Assembly: GCA_027943335.1 (NCBI GenBank)
Contig: BSBK01006746.1
Location: 1-64,000 of the forward strand
Source of the DNA: Chamaecyparis obtusa
Lineage: Eukaryota > Streptophyta > Pinopsida > Cupressales > Cupressaceae
Direction: 5' to 3'
DNA: 64,000 bases
The notes under the pieces were generated by a model. It was given only the letters and a program-made list of their open reading frames with translations. It was not told where the DNA came from and ran no database searches. Below are positions 1 through 12,337 of the stretch, piece by piece (position 1 is the stretch's first letter; each line of letters begins with the position of its first letter). The position numbers and the translations under genes were made by a program.

Positions 1-265
1 ACCTCGATAAGGTTCGAGCAGTGGGTATGCCCATTGAAATTTTGTACTATCTAAAAAATCTCGATAGATATTGAGTCGTGGGAATGCCCACGAATTTTTA
101 TGTATTAGTATCAGGACTTATGTCCTGAGCACGACTGGAAGTTTTCTCCACCCCGCTCTTTCCTACCAGCGCCTGCACTGAGCGGGGTCTTCATGTAAAA
201 ACTTCTAATTTAAATATAAATAAAATTCTGGGCTTCGGCCTTTTATCGATCAAAAAAAAAAAAAA
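1..265 (+). mobile_element. 3' end of an L1-like LINE, cut by the window start
   Basis: This is the non-coding tail of a LINE ending in a pure A run at 252-265. The same tail recurs at 31262-31567, with the shared pieces CTTTCCTACCAGC, GAGCGGGGTC, GGGCTTCGGCC and GATCAAAA. The body holds about 50-bp tandem units, each with small palindromes (for example GTGGGAATGCCCAC near 79-92). GGGCTTCGGCCT at 230-241 can fold into a stem closed by a C(UUCG)G tetraloop just before the poly(A). The 5' part lies outside the window, so neither coding content nor target duplication can be judged. Confidence 0.8.
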
Positions 266-684
266 TCTAAGAATTTTACCTACTAAAAGTTAGTTTAGTT
301 AGGATTATATTAATATAATATAATAATTATTTATATATTAATAAAAATATAATATAAAATTATTTAATAATTTCAATATATTAAATAATATAATATAATT
401 TAGTTAGAATAAATATGCATATAATTTAATAATTATTCATGTCTTTATAATTTAACATTAAATTAAAAATAATTTATTAGTTTATTGATAAAATAATATA
501 GATTATTTATTAACTAATGTATATTAAATTGAATAATAAAATTTGTCATATTTTTAGATATATAATACTTAATGGAGGACTTTGGCAGCTACAACAAGGG
601 CCTGCATATATGTGCATGCATTATCCCACATTTGCCAACCATCGTCGGTTCAACATATTTAAGAACCACAACACTCAATGTAAA
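266..684. other. AT-rich spacer, no feature recognised
   Basis: The stretch is dominated by A and T with many short TAATAT and TTTAATAA runs. I see no coding pattern, repeat boundary or RNA gene. It separates the LINE tail from the microsatellite. Confidence 0.6.
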
Positions 685-1188
<504 letters not shown>

Positions 1189-1191
<3 letters not shown>

Positions 1192-2383
1192 GCATGGAGT
1201 TTTCTGATATGTTGTACAAAACGTTTATAATTCCATTCTATATAAAATAGAATTCATTTTAATAAATGAAATTTATTTTATAGCTTTGTACTAATCACAT
1301 TATGGTAAAAATCATTTTCTAACTACCAGTCCTATTTTGAAACAGCAAACAGAGATTTAGGCTGCATTTGGTATTTAATGTGTTAATGATTCTATATAAT
1401 ATTTGGAAGAATATTAGTTAAAGTAATAATTATAATTTAACCTTTATTTAATTTTTGCAAAAATTGTTTCAAATGTAGTGAATTTTTTTGTTTGTTAGAT
1501 TTAATTTGTGTTAATTTAATTTGTTATGAAAAAATACAATATGATTGAATATTTATTATATAGATTTTTTTTGTTTCATATGTTTTTGTTATTGATTAAA
1601 TTTTAAATTTTAATTGTTGAAATTTGCATAATAGTAAATGTAATTTTGTTTTAATAATTTAATTATTTGTTGTTATATAAATAATTTGAAGAATCATATA
1701 AAAAAACATGAAATTTAAACATAAGATATCTTTGGAATGAAAATAATTATATAATTGATTATCTATTTAATGAAAAGGTTAATGATTTTTGCACTTATAA
1801 GAATAGAGAAGATTGGTTTAAACTTTTGTTTGAATTTTATAATTTAATTTTTGTTTTTGTTTTTAGTATATTGACAAGGAATGAAAAAAATAATATTTAA
1901 TATATTTGAGCTTCTATATTTAGATATAAATATATAGTAAAGAAAAGTTAAAACTGAATACCTTTCATCACGATTATAATTAAATGATTTTTGAATTCTA
2001 ATATATTTAATTAAATTTTTATGAAATTAATTTTTAATTTGAATATAGTTGAAAGTTTGTTTTACTTTTATTTTGAAATTAAATTATAACATGTAAATGA
2101 GTTAAAGATTTTTTGTTAGGTATGTATTATTTATGGAATTGAAATATGTTAAATTTGAATATGTTTGTAAAATAAAATAGGAGTAATTGTTGACAATTTT
2201 TTGAAAAAATTATATACAAAATATCCTGAATTTTCCATTAGACGTCACCTTAAGTGTGGATTTTTAAAATATGACTATTTTGTCTGATTAAATCAGAGCC
2301 CTTTGACGTGGGAGATCTATCGGTGTACATACACTAGGCTCGGGTACTCTGCTTTTTGGAAAAGACTGACATTTTTCTTTTTA
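1189..2383. other. AT-rich non-coding stretch
   Basis: Long T- and A-rich sequence with no sustained open frame and no detectable similarity to other parts of the window. GGCTGCATTTGGTAT near 1361 looks like the end of some MITEs, but no inverted partner was found, so no element is called. Confidence 0.5.
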
Positions 2384-2446
2384 TCCAATGGTTCTTGCTC
2401 ATCCGCAAAGAAAAGATGTATTCATTGGGATCTTGCGACAACCGTC
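2384..2446 (+). repeat. Dispersed hairpin repeat, family 1 copy
   Basis: The right half (2429-2446) reads GATCTTGCGACAACCGTC. The left half begins around 2388 with a decayed partner (TGGTTCTTGCTCATCC). The middle CCGCAAAGAAAAGA is shared with the copy at 31924-31985. Other copies lie at 10342-10397, 31641-31708, about 18814-18853 and about 42476-42537. The unit is about 60-70 bp with inverted arms and no coding capacity. Confidence 0.6.
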
Positions 2447-2488
2447 ATTGTAGGGGATATCTCATTTGTTTCACTATTTATAATAGAC

Positions 2489-2691
2489 GAACATGAACAT
2501 ATGGTGTTGCAAGATCGAAATGGGCAAGAATGGGAAGTGGAATTATTGGGTACAGATAAAAAACTAGAGTTTGGGCACGGTTGGGAAAAATATGTTATTT
2601 CTATGACTTCTAGTTGGGTGCATTTGTTGTGATCAAGTACATAGGTAAGTTTTATTTCAAAGTTCAGATATTTGGAAAATTTATGGTGTGA
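2489..2691 (+). pseudogene. B3 DNA-binding domain fragment (REM-like), frameshifted
   Basis: One frame gives MVLQDRNGQEWEVELLG, then KLEFGHGWEKY, and the next frame gives LGAFVVIKYIGKFYFKVQIF. This order (L.D..G..W.V, F..GW..F, LG.FVV.KY.G...F.VQIF) is characteristic of plant B3 domains of the REM type, nuclear DNA-binding proteins. The spacing between GW and LG is one nucleotide short of a whole number of codons, and a TAG sits where the inverted copy has CAG, so the fragment cannot encode a complete domain. The N-terminal third of a B3 domain is absent and the upstream sequence is a dispersed hairpin repeat. No promoter or exon context is visible. The identification rests on motif reading; I am confident of the family but not of the parent gene. 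Confidence 0.75.
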
Positions 2692-3290
2692 AAAATATCA
2701 GTGCAGAAAACTAACTTTTCTTAGCTGAGAGACGCCCGCGTATGAAAATGTGTAGTTTGAATCAACCAATGAGCAATATCTTGATAACATTAACATTGTT
2801 ATTAACCAATATCAAAGGAGAAGCAGACCAAATTTTGAAGACATTCTGAGAAGATTAAAATAAATTGGCTAGGGTTGTTGAATGAATGGCCTGTAGAAAA
2901 AACTTCAACTTTCTTGTTATATCAATCCTCTTAACAATTGAAGTCGTATGCTTACTTTGAAAGTTAAAATAATCTCTGTAATTGACAAATCAAATATAGT
3001 CTATGGTTTTGGACAAGACCTTTGCTTACCAAAGAAACTGGGTTTTTCAATCCAGTCATCAAGTTATTGCTCATTGGTTGATTCAAACTGCACATTGTGG
3101 TAGAAGGGCGTCTCTCATCTGTCCAATGTTTGTTTTCTGCACTGTTATTTTTTAGATACCAAATTTTTCAAATATTTGAACCTTGAAATAAGACTTAGCT
3201 ATGTACTTGATCACAACAAATTGACCCAACTGCAAGCCATAGAAATTGATAATTTTTTCCAACCATGCCCAACTTCTAGTTTTTTTATCT
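2554..3290. repeat. Inverted repeat of the B3 fragment (233-bp arms, 271-bp spacer)
   Basis: The left arm 2554-2786 and right arm 3058-3290 are reverse complements with scattered mismatches. Outer anchors are AGATAAAAAACTAG and CTAGTTTTTTTATCT. Inner anchors are CAACCAATGAGCAATA and its complement. A transcript across the region would form a long imperfect hairpin. The spacer 2787-3057 shows no recognisable feature. Confidence 0.85.
3058..3290 (-). pseudogene. Inverted second copy of the B3 domain fragment
   Basis: Read on the minus strand this is a diverged copy of 2554-2786. It encodes LQLGQFVVIKYIAKSYFKVQ after a GHGW-like segment, so the B3 C-terminal half is recognisable. It carries the same one-nucleotide shortfall between GW and LG as the plus-strand copy, which suggests the frame was already broken before the inverted duplication arose. 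Homology continues beyond the domain into 3' sequence containing GAGACGCCC and CAACCAATGAGCAATA. No complete ORF is present. Confidence 0.7.
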
Positions 3291-4529
3291 TCGTTCTGAC
3301 TGGATGCACAGTGATAATTTATGACTGAAAGAGAAATTGAAAGCTGTATATCAAGTATTTGAACCTTATTTACTTTTCATGCTAGAAATCATCATCTTAT
3401 GTTAGAAAGAAACTTGTACATTTGCAATAATTATTTTGTGGTTATGTTGCATTTATCTCATAGACTAAATTTGAAATTGTTAGAGGTAGTTTGAGAAAAT
3501 ATTATAGTAAACTCAGAGGGTAAACAACTGCTTTACTTTGTTGAAGAGAAAGTGCTTATAGAGAGAAAAGAAACAACTGTTAAATTAAAGCTTTCAATAA
3601 TATAAATAATGAACCCTAAACCTGAAGAAGGCATTGTTTAACAATTACGAGGGGTTCTATAATAAAATTTTTGAAAACTTGGTTGAGGAGTTGTTATGAT
3701 TAATTTTTTTGTACCATTCTTTAGGTCATGGTTAGTGACATAGACATCTTTCTGAAACATGGAAACTATGTAAGAATGAATAAGTCATTTATGAGTAAAA
3801 CTTGAATAGATAAATTATTTAATGACAAGAATAAGTATTTCAAATTTTGCATGATTGACCCAGCCCTAATTGAAGTGGAAAACAAAAGATCCTTTCCATT
3901 TCTTTACCATTTACAAATCATTCAGAATTCTTGTTTTTGTGACTACAAAGTTGGAACAAGTTAATAGGTGGCTATAGAGATTAGAAAATAAAGACCATCA
4001 AGTTTTCAAAAAAAATAGTGACCATTGTTGACAACAAAAGTTTTTTTTTTATATTGATATTAAATTCTTAAATTGTTTAATGTTGCAAAGCAAAGATTTA
4101 TTTAGTAGTATATCTTTAGAGTAAGCACATTTACACATATTACCAAACTATAAATGTTACATTAATTTAGAAAGAATGTACAAATGTATATAAAGAAATA
4201 AAATGTAGAAGACACACTTTATATAGGACATATTTAAGATATTTTCAAGAACAAGTAGCCCGACGAGGAGAAAAAAGTCATCAAGTTTGGATTTGATAGT
4301 CACTTCCAACTAAATATGATAATTGAAAAGTCCTAGGTTTGGAGAGAAATACAATTGATCAATATTGTTGAAGGTTGCATATTCTGAAAGGAATCAATGC
4401 ATATTTTACCAGGTGTTTTATGTATGTTGACATCCTTATAGAAGTGGGTAGGTTCTATGATTCAATATGAAGAGGTGTCAGGGATTAATATGGGAAGGTC
4501 TTCATAAGTATTATAGATGATTAGATCAG
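3291..4529. other. Non-coding stretch, nothing recognised
   Basis: AT-rich sequence with no ORF worth reporting and no clear similarity elsewhere in the window. It lies between the B3 inverted repeat and the fossil gypsy segment. Confidence 0.5.
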
Positions 4530-5060
4530 AGAAGTGTTGTAATGGAGCATAAATACGCCCACAATAAATGTTTCCACTATTAGATGTCGCCAAGAAAGGA
4601 GAAACCAAGAGAAATGAATATATGACAAAAGAGAGTAGAAAAGGGATCTTACTAACTTTGAGTTCAGTTGGATCATATGATAATATATGAGATACTATAT
4701 CAAAATTAAATTTCATCATCCCCAAAACGTAGTATAACTACAAACACAATGTAAGAATGTCAAATAAGAGGGTCATAAAAAAGAGTATTTTTAGGTCATC
4801 ATCATGGAGACAAAAAATAATAGGTATCTATAATTTTTCAGTATCCCTAATCAAACAATAGAAAGGCGTATTTAGAAACAGTGGCACATGTGCATGACAT
4901 AATATGTAACAACATATTAAAGAATTGATATAAAAATAGAAGAATGTGATAGCAATTCAATTTCTTTATCACCTTGCACCATTAGAGAAACAAGGGTCGT
5001 GTAAAAAAATCTAGACATATCGTATATCAAGTAACACATCAAGAGAGACACATTATTATA
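4530..5060 (-). mobile_element. Fossil of the gypsy A/B family, 3' non-coding region
   Basis: This segment aligns by eye with about 36560-37140 of element A and about 55510-56040 of element B in the same order. Matching pieces include the GGATCATATGATAATATA region, the ATCATCCCCAAA block, CATGGAGACAAAAA, and TTTCTTTATCACCTTGCACC followed by a GTGTAAAAAAATC-like run. Divergence is much greater than between A and B, so this is an older insertion. No LTR, gag or target duplication could be recognised. Confidence 0.6.
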
Positions 5061-5196
5061 AGAAAATACATAATCTGTTGGAGCTCTGCATTAACTCAAA
5101 ATTGTAGAGCTGCATATAATGTGAAATCTCTAGAAATGTCCCTCCTAAATCCTATGGTCACTCTTGTAAAATGGTGTAAAAATTTTGAGTTAATGT

Positions 5197-6070
5197 AGAG
5201 CGATTATGAGTTACAGAGTTCTCTTTGGACAGAACTAATGGCAGGTATGTTATGTTTAATAGGAATTTTGTTTCAGGGTTAAGGTGACTAGTTGTGATAG
5301 GCAATCGTAGAATTCGTACCTGATTTCTGAGATTACTTAGAGCAAAGGAATAATTGTACATGTTGTTGTTCTAGGGTGTCAATTTTCTAAGGGACACAAT
5401 GGAGATAATCAGAGAGAAAAATGGTGAACTTTATTAGTCAATTTATGAATTATAGAGTTGTTTTGGGACAGAACTGATGCTAACTATGTTATGTTTGATA
5501 GGAATTTTGCTTCAAGTTTGACGTCACTACTGTTTGTAGATAACCCTATTATTCCTAGCCAATTGTTAAGTTTAATTAGATCAAAGGAATATGTCAAAGA
5601 TATTACCATAGTTCTCAATTTGGGTGATATACTTTTATAGCTAGTGTCTAGTTTAATTTGACCAAAGCAATATGCGAAGGATATTACCATAGTTTACAAT
5701 TTGGTGATATAATTTTATATTCAGTGTCTAAATTTTCTAGAGTATATAGAAAGAAGGGTGTTTGTTATGTGTTGCCTTATCAAGTTGCGTTGAAGATGGG
5801 GTTTGTAGAAATTCTAAGGAAGATAGGTATTTTGTAAGAACTAGCATTAACCAATAGAGAAAGAGGAACTATTTTTTTCCAGTATTAGAATAGCATTCGT
5901 GTTACTGGATAAAGATGAAAAGATAATGTAGCGGTAGGAATTAGTCAATCATGATTGCAACAAATTTTATTTGAAGCTACTACTTTAGATGATGATGCAT
6001 TACAGGTTGTAGCAGCATATAATTTTGAATTTGAAAACTTTACTGTGGAAGAAGCTAGGCAAAATTGAAA
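5197..6070 (+). pseudogene. Fragmented, partly tandem-duplicated copies of the 43-kb TE-associated ORF
   Basis: At 5458-5640 the frame MFDRNFASSLTSLLFVDNPI matches VNFDRCFASRLRDLLFEENP encoded near 43864-43924. The following residues (DITIVLNLGD) match the QDIKIVHNWGDF frame there. An earlier decayed copy of the same block lies at about 5197-5340, and about 80 bp (5569-5650) is repeated at about 5651-5733. Farther on, 5750-5870 resembles 44040-44170 (CTTATCAAGTTGCGTTGAAGAT and the GAGGAACTATTTTTTTCC piece). Multiple stops and indels make it a relic. The function of the parent ORF is unknown. Confidence 0.55.
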
Positions 6071-6079
6071 CCCAAATAT

Positions 6080-7070
6080 GTACAATAACCAAGATTATAC
6101 ATTAATTCTCCTCGAACATTTTATCAATCATTTATAATACTATGACAATCAGATATCACTTTGAGTTCATGGCAATAGTCTTCTGAAATTGATCATTCAT
6201 TTTGTATTAGCATTATAAAAAATACTTTACATAAATTAAACATTCAGCTACTGTCATTACAAAGTCATAATATTCTAAAAAGACATTCATACAACAGTGT
6301 CATTTAGTCAAATATGTTGCATGAAACACAATAAGCTAGAAATAGCTATTAAACCTTCATAATCATTTCGTCAAACATTTGTCTTGCTTCCTTTACACAA
6401 CCTAAAAAATACCATCACCGTCTGTGTGAAAACTATAAGAGAAATTTTGATTATACAATAAGGATGATTCGTTAAGAAAACAAAGGAAACTTTCTTCCAA
6501 ATTGTGCTAGCACTGAGAAAAGGAAAAACAACAATGAGAAGTACAAACTTGAAATTTGCATATAAACTTGAAGTACATAATAACAAACTATATGATACCG
6601 ATGATGTTTATACTTGCGTTTGTTGCTGCCTTTTTTTACTACTATATTGTTGCATTGTTGAGACTACATCGAGCATTTCTTGTTCCTCTGGTATGGTATA
6701 TTGTCATTTCTTACCATTTAGTATTCATCATTTTTTTGGATTTCCTTGATTTGTGTAGTAATGCTTTATGTTTCTTCTTTTACAGTTGTTAATAAGTCTC
6801 CAATTGTAGTCAATTTGTAGATATCTCCTTCCTCTATTTTGCTAATACTTTGAAGATGTAATTCATCATTTTTTTTGCATGATTTCTATATCTAGAGTAT
6901 CTTGAACATTTGCTTGATAAAAATTGCAGCCCATTTCTATAAAGTTCTTTTCCATATGTGTAATGCTGGTATTGAGTGTTTGGATTAGATTTTGTAGTTC
7001 TTCAACTACTTCTGTGCTGATCTATCTTTTGAAGTTGATTGAAAAGATCCACTTTTGTAGAGGACTGTTA
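6080..7070. other. Non-coding stretch, nothing recognised
   Basis: AT-rich sequence with only short frames that look random. It could be the 3' flank of the minus-strand ORF relic at 7073-9944, but no polyadenylation-like or repeat boundary could be assigned. Confidence 0.4.
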
Positions 7071-7072
7071 GT

Positions 7073-9944
7073 TCATTTGATAACTTTTAGATTAAGAGCT
7101 TCTTCACTGTCCATATCTATCACTATTTGCAATATTTTTTCTTGTGCATTATATATTTTTTGTTGTTCTATGAGCAACTGGTAGTCTATCTCGATTACAT
7201 CTTTGTATTGAATATATATTTTGTAATAACTTGCAAGGTAGTCGATGAGGCCCACACCTCTTGAATTGAAGTATTGTATCCATTCTCGTGTGATTTGTGC
7301 CATGTATCTGTCTTCATGTATCTGCTTGATAATTTGTTCACTGGAATGAAGTGTTGGATCAAAAATATCTTCTGTTTGATTTGATGTTTGGGAAGAGATA
7401 GGACCAAGCATTTTCTTGATGTAATTAGATAGATGATTGACAGTAAATTTGAGCATGTTTTTCTCATCTTTCAATTGTTATAACCCGTCTCTTACTTCTT
7501 GATGTGTGAATTCTCACATATCAACTGTATGATCATGGAAATCAGGTCCTATGTCAATTTTATTGACATCAAAGTTTGCTGCATTGAGATCTAAAAAGTT
7601 GTTGCCTTCTTTTGGTTTTGCAATTTGTATTGTTACATGACCTATTTCCTAATGTTTTGAAAAGCAGCTAGTTTGTCTCTTTGTTTTTTTTCTTCGAACT
7701 ATTAGTTTTGTTAATGATTTGAGAAACTAAATCTTGAGGAGGAATTTTATCCTCCCTTCTTTTTCTTTTTCTTTGTATTGTTTCTTCTAACCATGAAGGA
7801 GTGGCTAGAATTTTGGAGGCAGAGGCTAAACTTTCACTATCAAACAATTTTCTAACTATTGTAGGGCTTTCTATATCTTGAGCTGAAGTTTGAAATTTTG
7901 GTACTATATTTTGATTACATGTTATAATTGGTTGAATAAGTTGATTTTTTTGAGTTGGTGTATCTTCATTGAAAGTTTGGTCTGTTGTATTTTGTTGTGA
8001 TTGACCTTTATCTTCTTCTTGTTCTAAATTATCTAGTTCTTGTTGAGTGTCCATGTCGATCAATGGAAGTGAACCATTGCCACAGGTGCTGGTTATAGCT
8101 CCGTCTTTTTCTGGTGGTTGATCATCTCCACCTGTATTTTATTGATTGGACTAAACTGTTGTCTGCATTGTTGGTAATGGTATTTGAGGTGATGCTGTTG
8201 TTTGACCTTGTGTTGATGATTGCCCTTATGTTTGTGTCGTCTCTTTCATTATTTTCTTGCACTATACCCATCTTTTTGTCCTTTTAATTATCTGTTCCAT
8301 TATGTCTTCAAGATTATCTAATTTTGGTTGTTGAATTTGTAGAGGCTACAAAGCTGTCCCTTTTATTTTTGTCAAATAATGATTGGAAAACAAATTAGAT
8401 TGATCATCGTATAATCCTTCGACATCTATTAGAATATTATATAGTCGAATATGTTCAATTGTGAGGCAGGACCATGATCTTTCTCTCATTTCAAAGTCAT
8501 CCTTACAATTAGCCCAAAAATCTTCTAATGAAGGTATGTGATTAAAATTAGGGCCTAGTTGCAGGTTTTCTTTTATATAATTGGAAGGGTCAAAATGATG
8601 CCTCATAACATTATATTCATCAAAATTATATTTCTTTTGACATGATTTGATGAGATTCATTGTAGAACAGCTAGAAAAGCATGTATAAGGTCCTATGGAA
8701 ATCAGATAATGAATACATGCTTTATGTTGTTCGCTACATTTATTGTTGACCTCAATGATTTGTCTACATAACTCTATCAAAACCATTCTATCATTTGTAT
8801 ATTTTGGCAATTTGAATGAAAAGCCATCGAAAGCTCTGATCTTGAAATATGTAAATGTAGGATATTGTGTATAATAGCTTCCAAATTGCATAATTGTTTG
8901 TGTGGCTACATCTGATTATTTGCGTTATGGACAACCTTGAATTTTACGACATATTTTCATTGTAAAAAAATCATTAAGCCTTCTGAAATGTGAAAAGTTG
9001 TTTAGGAGTTGTATGCAAGGGTAGAAATCATAAACCTGAATATGTTCAACATAGTCAGTAACACTAGGTAGGTTGTTTCCTATATGTTGACATGCTAGGG
9101 CATAGATGAGGTAAGATGACATTGCAAATTTGTATGAATACTTTGCTGATACAAGCATTTCAGTAAGTCTATCACTTACAATTTGTGCCCAATCTATATA
9201 AATATTGTCTGCACATATAGATTGCACAAGGAAATACCAACATTCTTCAAAATTTGGGGCTTGTTTGCTTCCTCTGATTCTGTGTAGAAGTACTAGAATG
9301 TCAACAATATCTTTTTTAAAATTTGTTCCGTATAGGGTTTTCGGTAATTTTGAATTGGCTACTCTGATGGTTTCAAACCATTTTATTGATAGTATTGTTC
9401 GCCATCTTGACCTTTTCTCGTTAAAATTTGAAGCTGCCAAAGAGAAATTCCATTGAGAATATTGTTGTCTTGAAGGTAAACCAAAGAATTTGTGTATTGA
9501 ATCTCTGTTCAAACTGATGACAACTTCGTTGTTTTGTTTTTTATTTCTCTAGTATTTGGGTCAAATCTTTGAATGCATTCCATAATGAGCTCTGGTACTT
9601 GAATAGCAACTGGAAACCCTGTAGCTTGTATTAATCCACTAGCTATGAGACTTGTGTAATGGGATGAACTAGTTGTGAATTTATTTTTCTATGTAGATCA
9701 TTTAAATTGTAAAAATGCAGATTTGTATCTGTGATTTCTTTCCATGCACTCTCTATTCTGTCGAGATTATCATAATTATTGAGTTTAGTAATCATTCTGT
9801 AAGGATTATAGATTGCAATGTGGACTTTTGATAAAGTGCTTCTTTTGTTGTAGTGATGAATTTATTGATTTTTGTTTGTTTGCCTGGAATGATGTATACA
9901 ATATTTGCTATACATTTGTTGTTTAAGATATTTACCAAGTACAT
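7073..9944 (-). pseudogene. Decayed long plant TE-associated ORF (uncharacterised family)
   Basis: Consecutive minus-strand frames join into one ancestral protein of roughly 900 codons. From the N-terminus they lie at 9944-9515 (several shifts), 9512-8925, 8891-8346, 8063-7668 and 7474-7073. The segment VPELIMECIQRF followed by NEVVISLNRDSIHKFFGLPS corresponds in position and pattern to VPNVFMDVDIMIEIARHY and ILISISAEEIRSIFRL in the ORF at 42901. The C-terminal third is Gln/Asn/Glu-rich with a basic KRKRRED patch. There is no reverse transcriptase, transposase catalytic motif or zinc knuckle. The pattern recalls ORFs databases label as putative plant transposon protein; that link is from memory. 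Several stops and frameshifts show it is dead. Confidence 0.55.
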
Positions 9945-10341
9945 AGAATGATGTGATAGATAGTTGGCATTTAATAATTTTAGGTGATAATTTAATAGTC
10001 ATAAAAGATTAGAAAGGTAAATGGTATTAATGTTGTTATTTTCGAGGACAATTATTTTGCCTTGTAGATATAAACCTTTTATGTATTAAATATTGAGGGT
10101 ATTAGTTAAGTTGGTGTATCAAATGGTGTATGCCTTTATATTCTTTGTTTTCGATTAACATGTTTACGGAAAAAATGTTAGGGCAATAATTTTCGTAAAA
10201 TTAGATAGTCGACAGTGAGTTAAGTGAAGGATTGAGAGATCACATGAAGAGTATTGTTTAAAGGTAACTACAGTTAGTATGCTCATCTAGCGATTTAGCG
10301 AAAAGGATGCAGTCTTTCCAAATGTTCTCCTTCCGATCCAA
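9945..10341. other. Spacer, nothing recognised
   Basis: AT-rich sequence between the ORF relic and a dispersed hairpin repeat. No gene or element boundary was seen. Confidence 0.4.
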
Positions 10342-10397
10342 CGGTTGTCGCACATCTGAAAAGTGAAGTTGTATGCATTGCGATCTTGCGACAACCA
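10342..10397 (+). repeat. Dispersed hairpin repeat, family 1, well-preserved copy
   Basis: The left arm starts CGGTTGTCGCACATC and the right arm reads GCGATCTTGCGACAACC, so the ends pair over about 12 bp around a loop of about 30 nt. The right arm differs from the family 2 arm (GCGATCATGCGAC, 27.7-35.7 kb) at one central base, which suggests both families are one superfamily. Confidence 0.7.
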
Positions 10398-10600
10398 TCG
10401 ATGCAGCGAGAATAATATAGTATTTTTGAAAGCACTGTCTATGCTAGTGTGGCTGAATACATGGTTCAATTTTTGGTTGTATTAATGTTTATATTTTGAA
10501 AGTTAATTTAAAAGACTATATAAAATATATTGTTTGTATATTTATATTTACAAACTATTTTATAGAAACAGTAAGCGTCTATGCATAAGTGGAGATCAAG

Positions 10601-11079
10601 TGACTGAAGGTAATAAATACATTGGGAGATTCAACAAATAGTAGGAAACATAAAACATTACGTGGAAACATGAAAAGTTAAATCGGTCATAACATAACAT
10701 TGAAATAAAAGAATTTAGGGCTCACTTAAAACATTTTTAAAATCAAGAACACTAGTGAGGACAAATAAGTAAATAATTTCAGATTTAGTAGTCTGTAAAA
10801 ACTTAATCCGAAAATTGAAAACATTCCATTCAATTGCAATATTTGCAATGATATTTTATTTAATAGAATTGAATAGATTAATAAAACATCATTATAATAT
10901 ATAATTTGGATAATTTTTTTCTAAGTGTCTGTCTTTGTTGTAAAGCCAATTTATCCAATTATTAATATTGGAAAAAATGTATTCACTCTTGAAATTGTTA
11001 TTTTTGATTGAAATCACTAAAATGCATATCCACATTTATAAAAAGATTTACATTCTGTATACAAAATTGATATCGAGAA

Positions 11080-11118
<39 letters not shown>

Positions 11119-11742
11119 AAGTTTAATGCAAAATAGATGTAAACTAGATTCTTTAATAAGAATGTCTTTTTTGTAAATTTTGAACAACTTTCCATATAAA
11201 ATTGATAATCTATTGTTCTGCTTATGTTGTTTCCAGAAGTATATGCTTTAAGGTACCTGAAGAAAAACATATAGAAAAACTAATATAAAATAGTGAAAAT
11301 AGTGAATTTTTTTTTATGTTTAATAAAAACAAAATATGATAGTAAATACCTTATTTTGTTGTCAGTATGCAAAAATTCTAAACTATCTTTCATTTTTGTT
11401 GACGTATAGTGCGTTGACCTTTGGGATAGTTGATTGGCATGCTTAATCGATCTTGATTTCTTGTAGAAGCTTGATAATTCCAATTTTTCTTCTTTATTTG
11501 TACACAGATGGAACGTTGTTGTTGTGGAAAGACAACTGGAAATATTGATATGGCTTCAATTTGCTTATATTGCCTGATTTCTTTACATAAAATTAGCCAT
11601 TGATTTTTGATATCTTTTTTATACGCATGTTTGTCAATTGACAAGAGCCATTGCAGAAAAGGAAGAACTTCTATTTTTTTACTATCTTGTTTGTGTACAA
11701 AATAGTTACTGTAGTCAAATCCTTGACTAGGATATGTGTATT
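10601..11742 (+). repeat. Tandem duplication, copy 1 (about 1.14 kb)
   Basis: It begins TGACTGAAGGTAATAAATAC and ends near GATATGTGTATTG. The second copy starts at 11755 and resumes after a LINE insertion at 16911, ending at 17654. The copies differ at scattered positions and in the (CA)n tract, present here but reduced to ATATATAT-like sequence at about 17008-17017. Within it, minus-strand frames at about 11280-11700 (for example LSMPINYPKGQ) are the decayed C-terminal part of the ORF seen more fully at 17280-17996. Confidence 0.85.
11082..11117 (+). repeat. (CA)n microsatellite
   Basis: An uninterrupted ACAC run lies inside copy 1 of the tandem duplication. The paralogous site in copy 2 has no such run, so the tract expanded or was lost after duplication. 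Confidence 0.95.
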
Positions 11743-12337
11743 GGGAGATTCAGGTGACTGAAGGTAATAAATACATTGGGAGATTCAGCGAATAGTAGGA
11801 AACATAAAACATTACGTGGAAACATGAAAAGTTAAATCGGTCATAACATGATATTGAAATAAAAGAATTTAGGGCTCACTTAAAACATTTTTAAAATCAA
11901 GAACATTGGCGAGGACAAATAAGTAAATAATTTTGAATTTAGTAGTCTATAAAAACTTAATCCAAAAATTGAAAATATTCCATTCAATTGCAATATTTGC
12001 AATGATATTTTATTTAATAGAATTGAATAGATTAATAAAACACCATTATAATATATAATTTGGATATTTTTTTTCTAAGTGTCTATCTTTGTTGTAAAGC
12101 CAATTTATCCAATTATTAATATTGGAAAAAATGTATTCATTCTTGAAATTGTTTTTGATTAAGTAAAACAGGTTTTGTAGGGTGCCTGAAACCCACAACA
12201 AAGAAAAAAAGAAGCAGAAATGAGTTCAGTTCAGAGATAAAGCATTAAAAAAAAAGGGACGGGCCACAGAAAGGCCAACCAAGAAATTGCCACAAAAAAG
12301 GAAAGACAGAACCGAGCACAAAGAGACGGGGACCAGA

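Noticed and set aside
1350..1400. GGCTGCATTTGGTAT as the end of a MITE
   Set aside because: No inverted partner or target duplication was found within the following kilobase.
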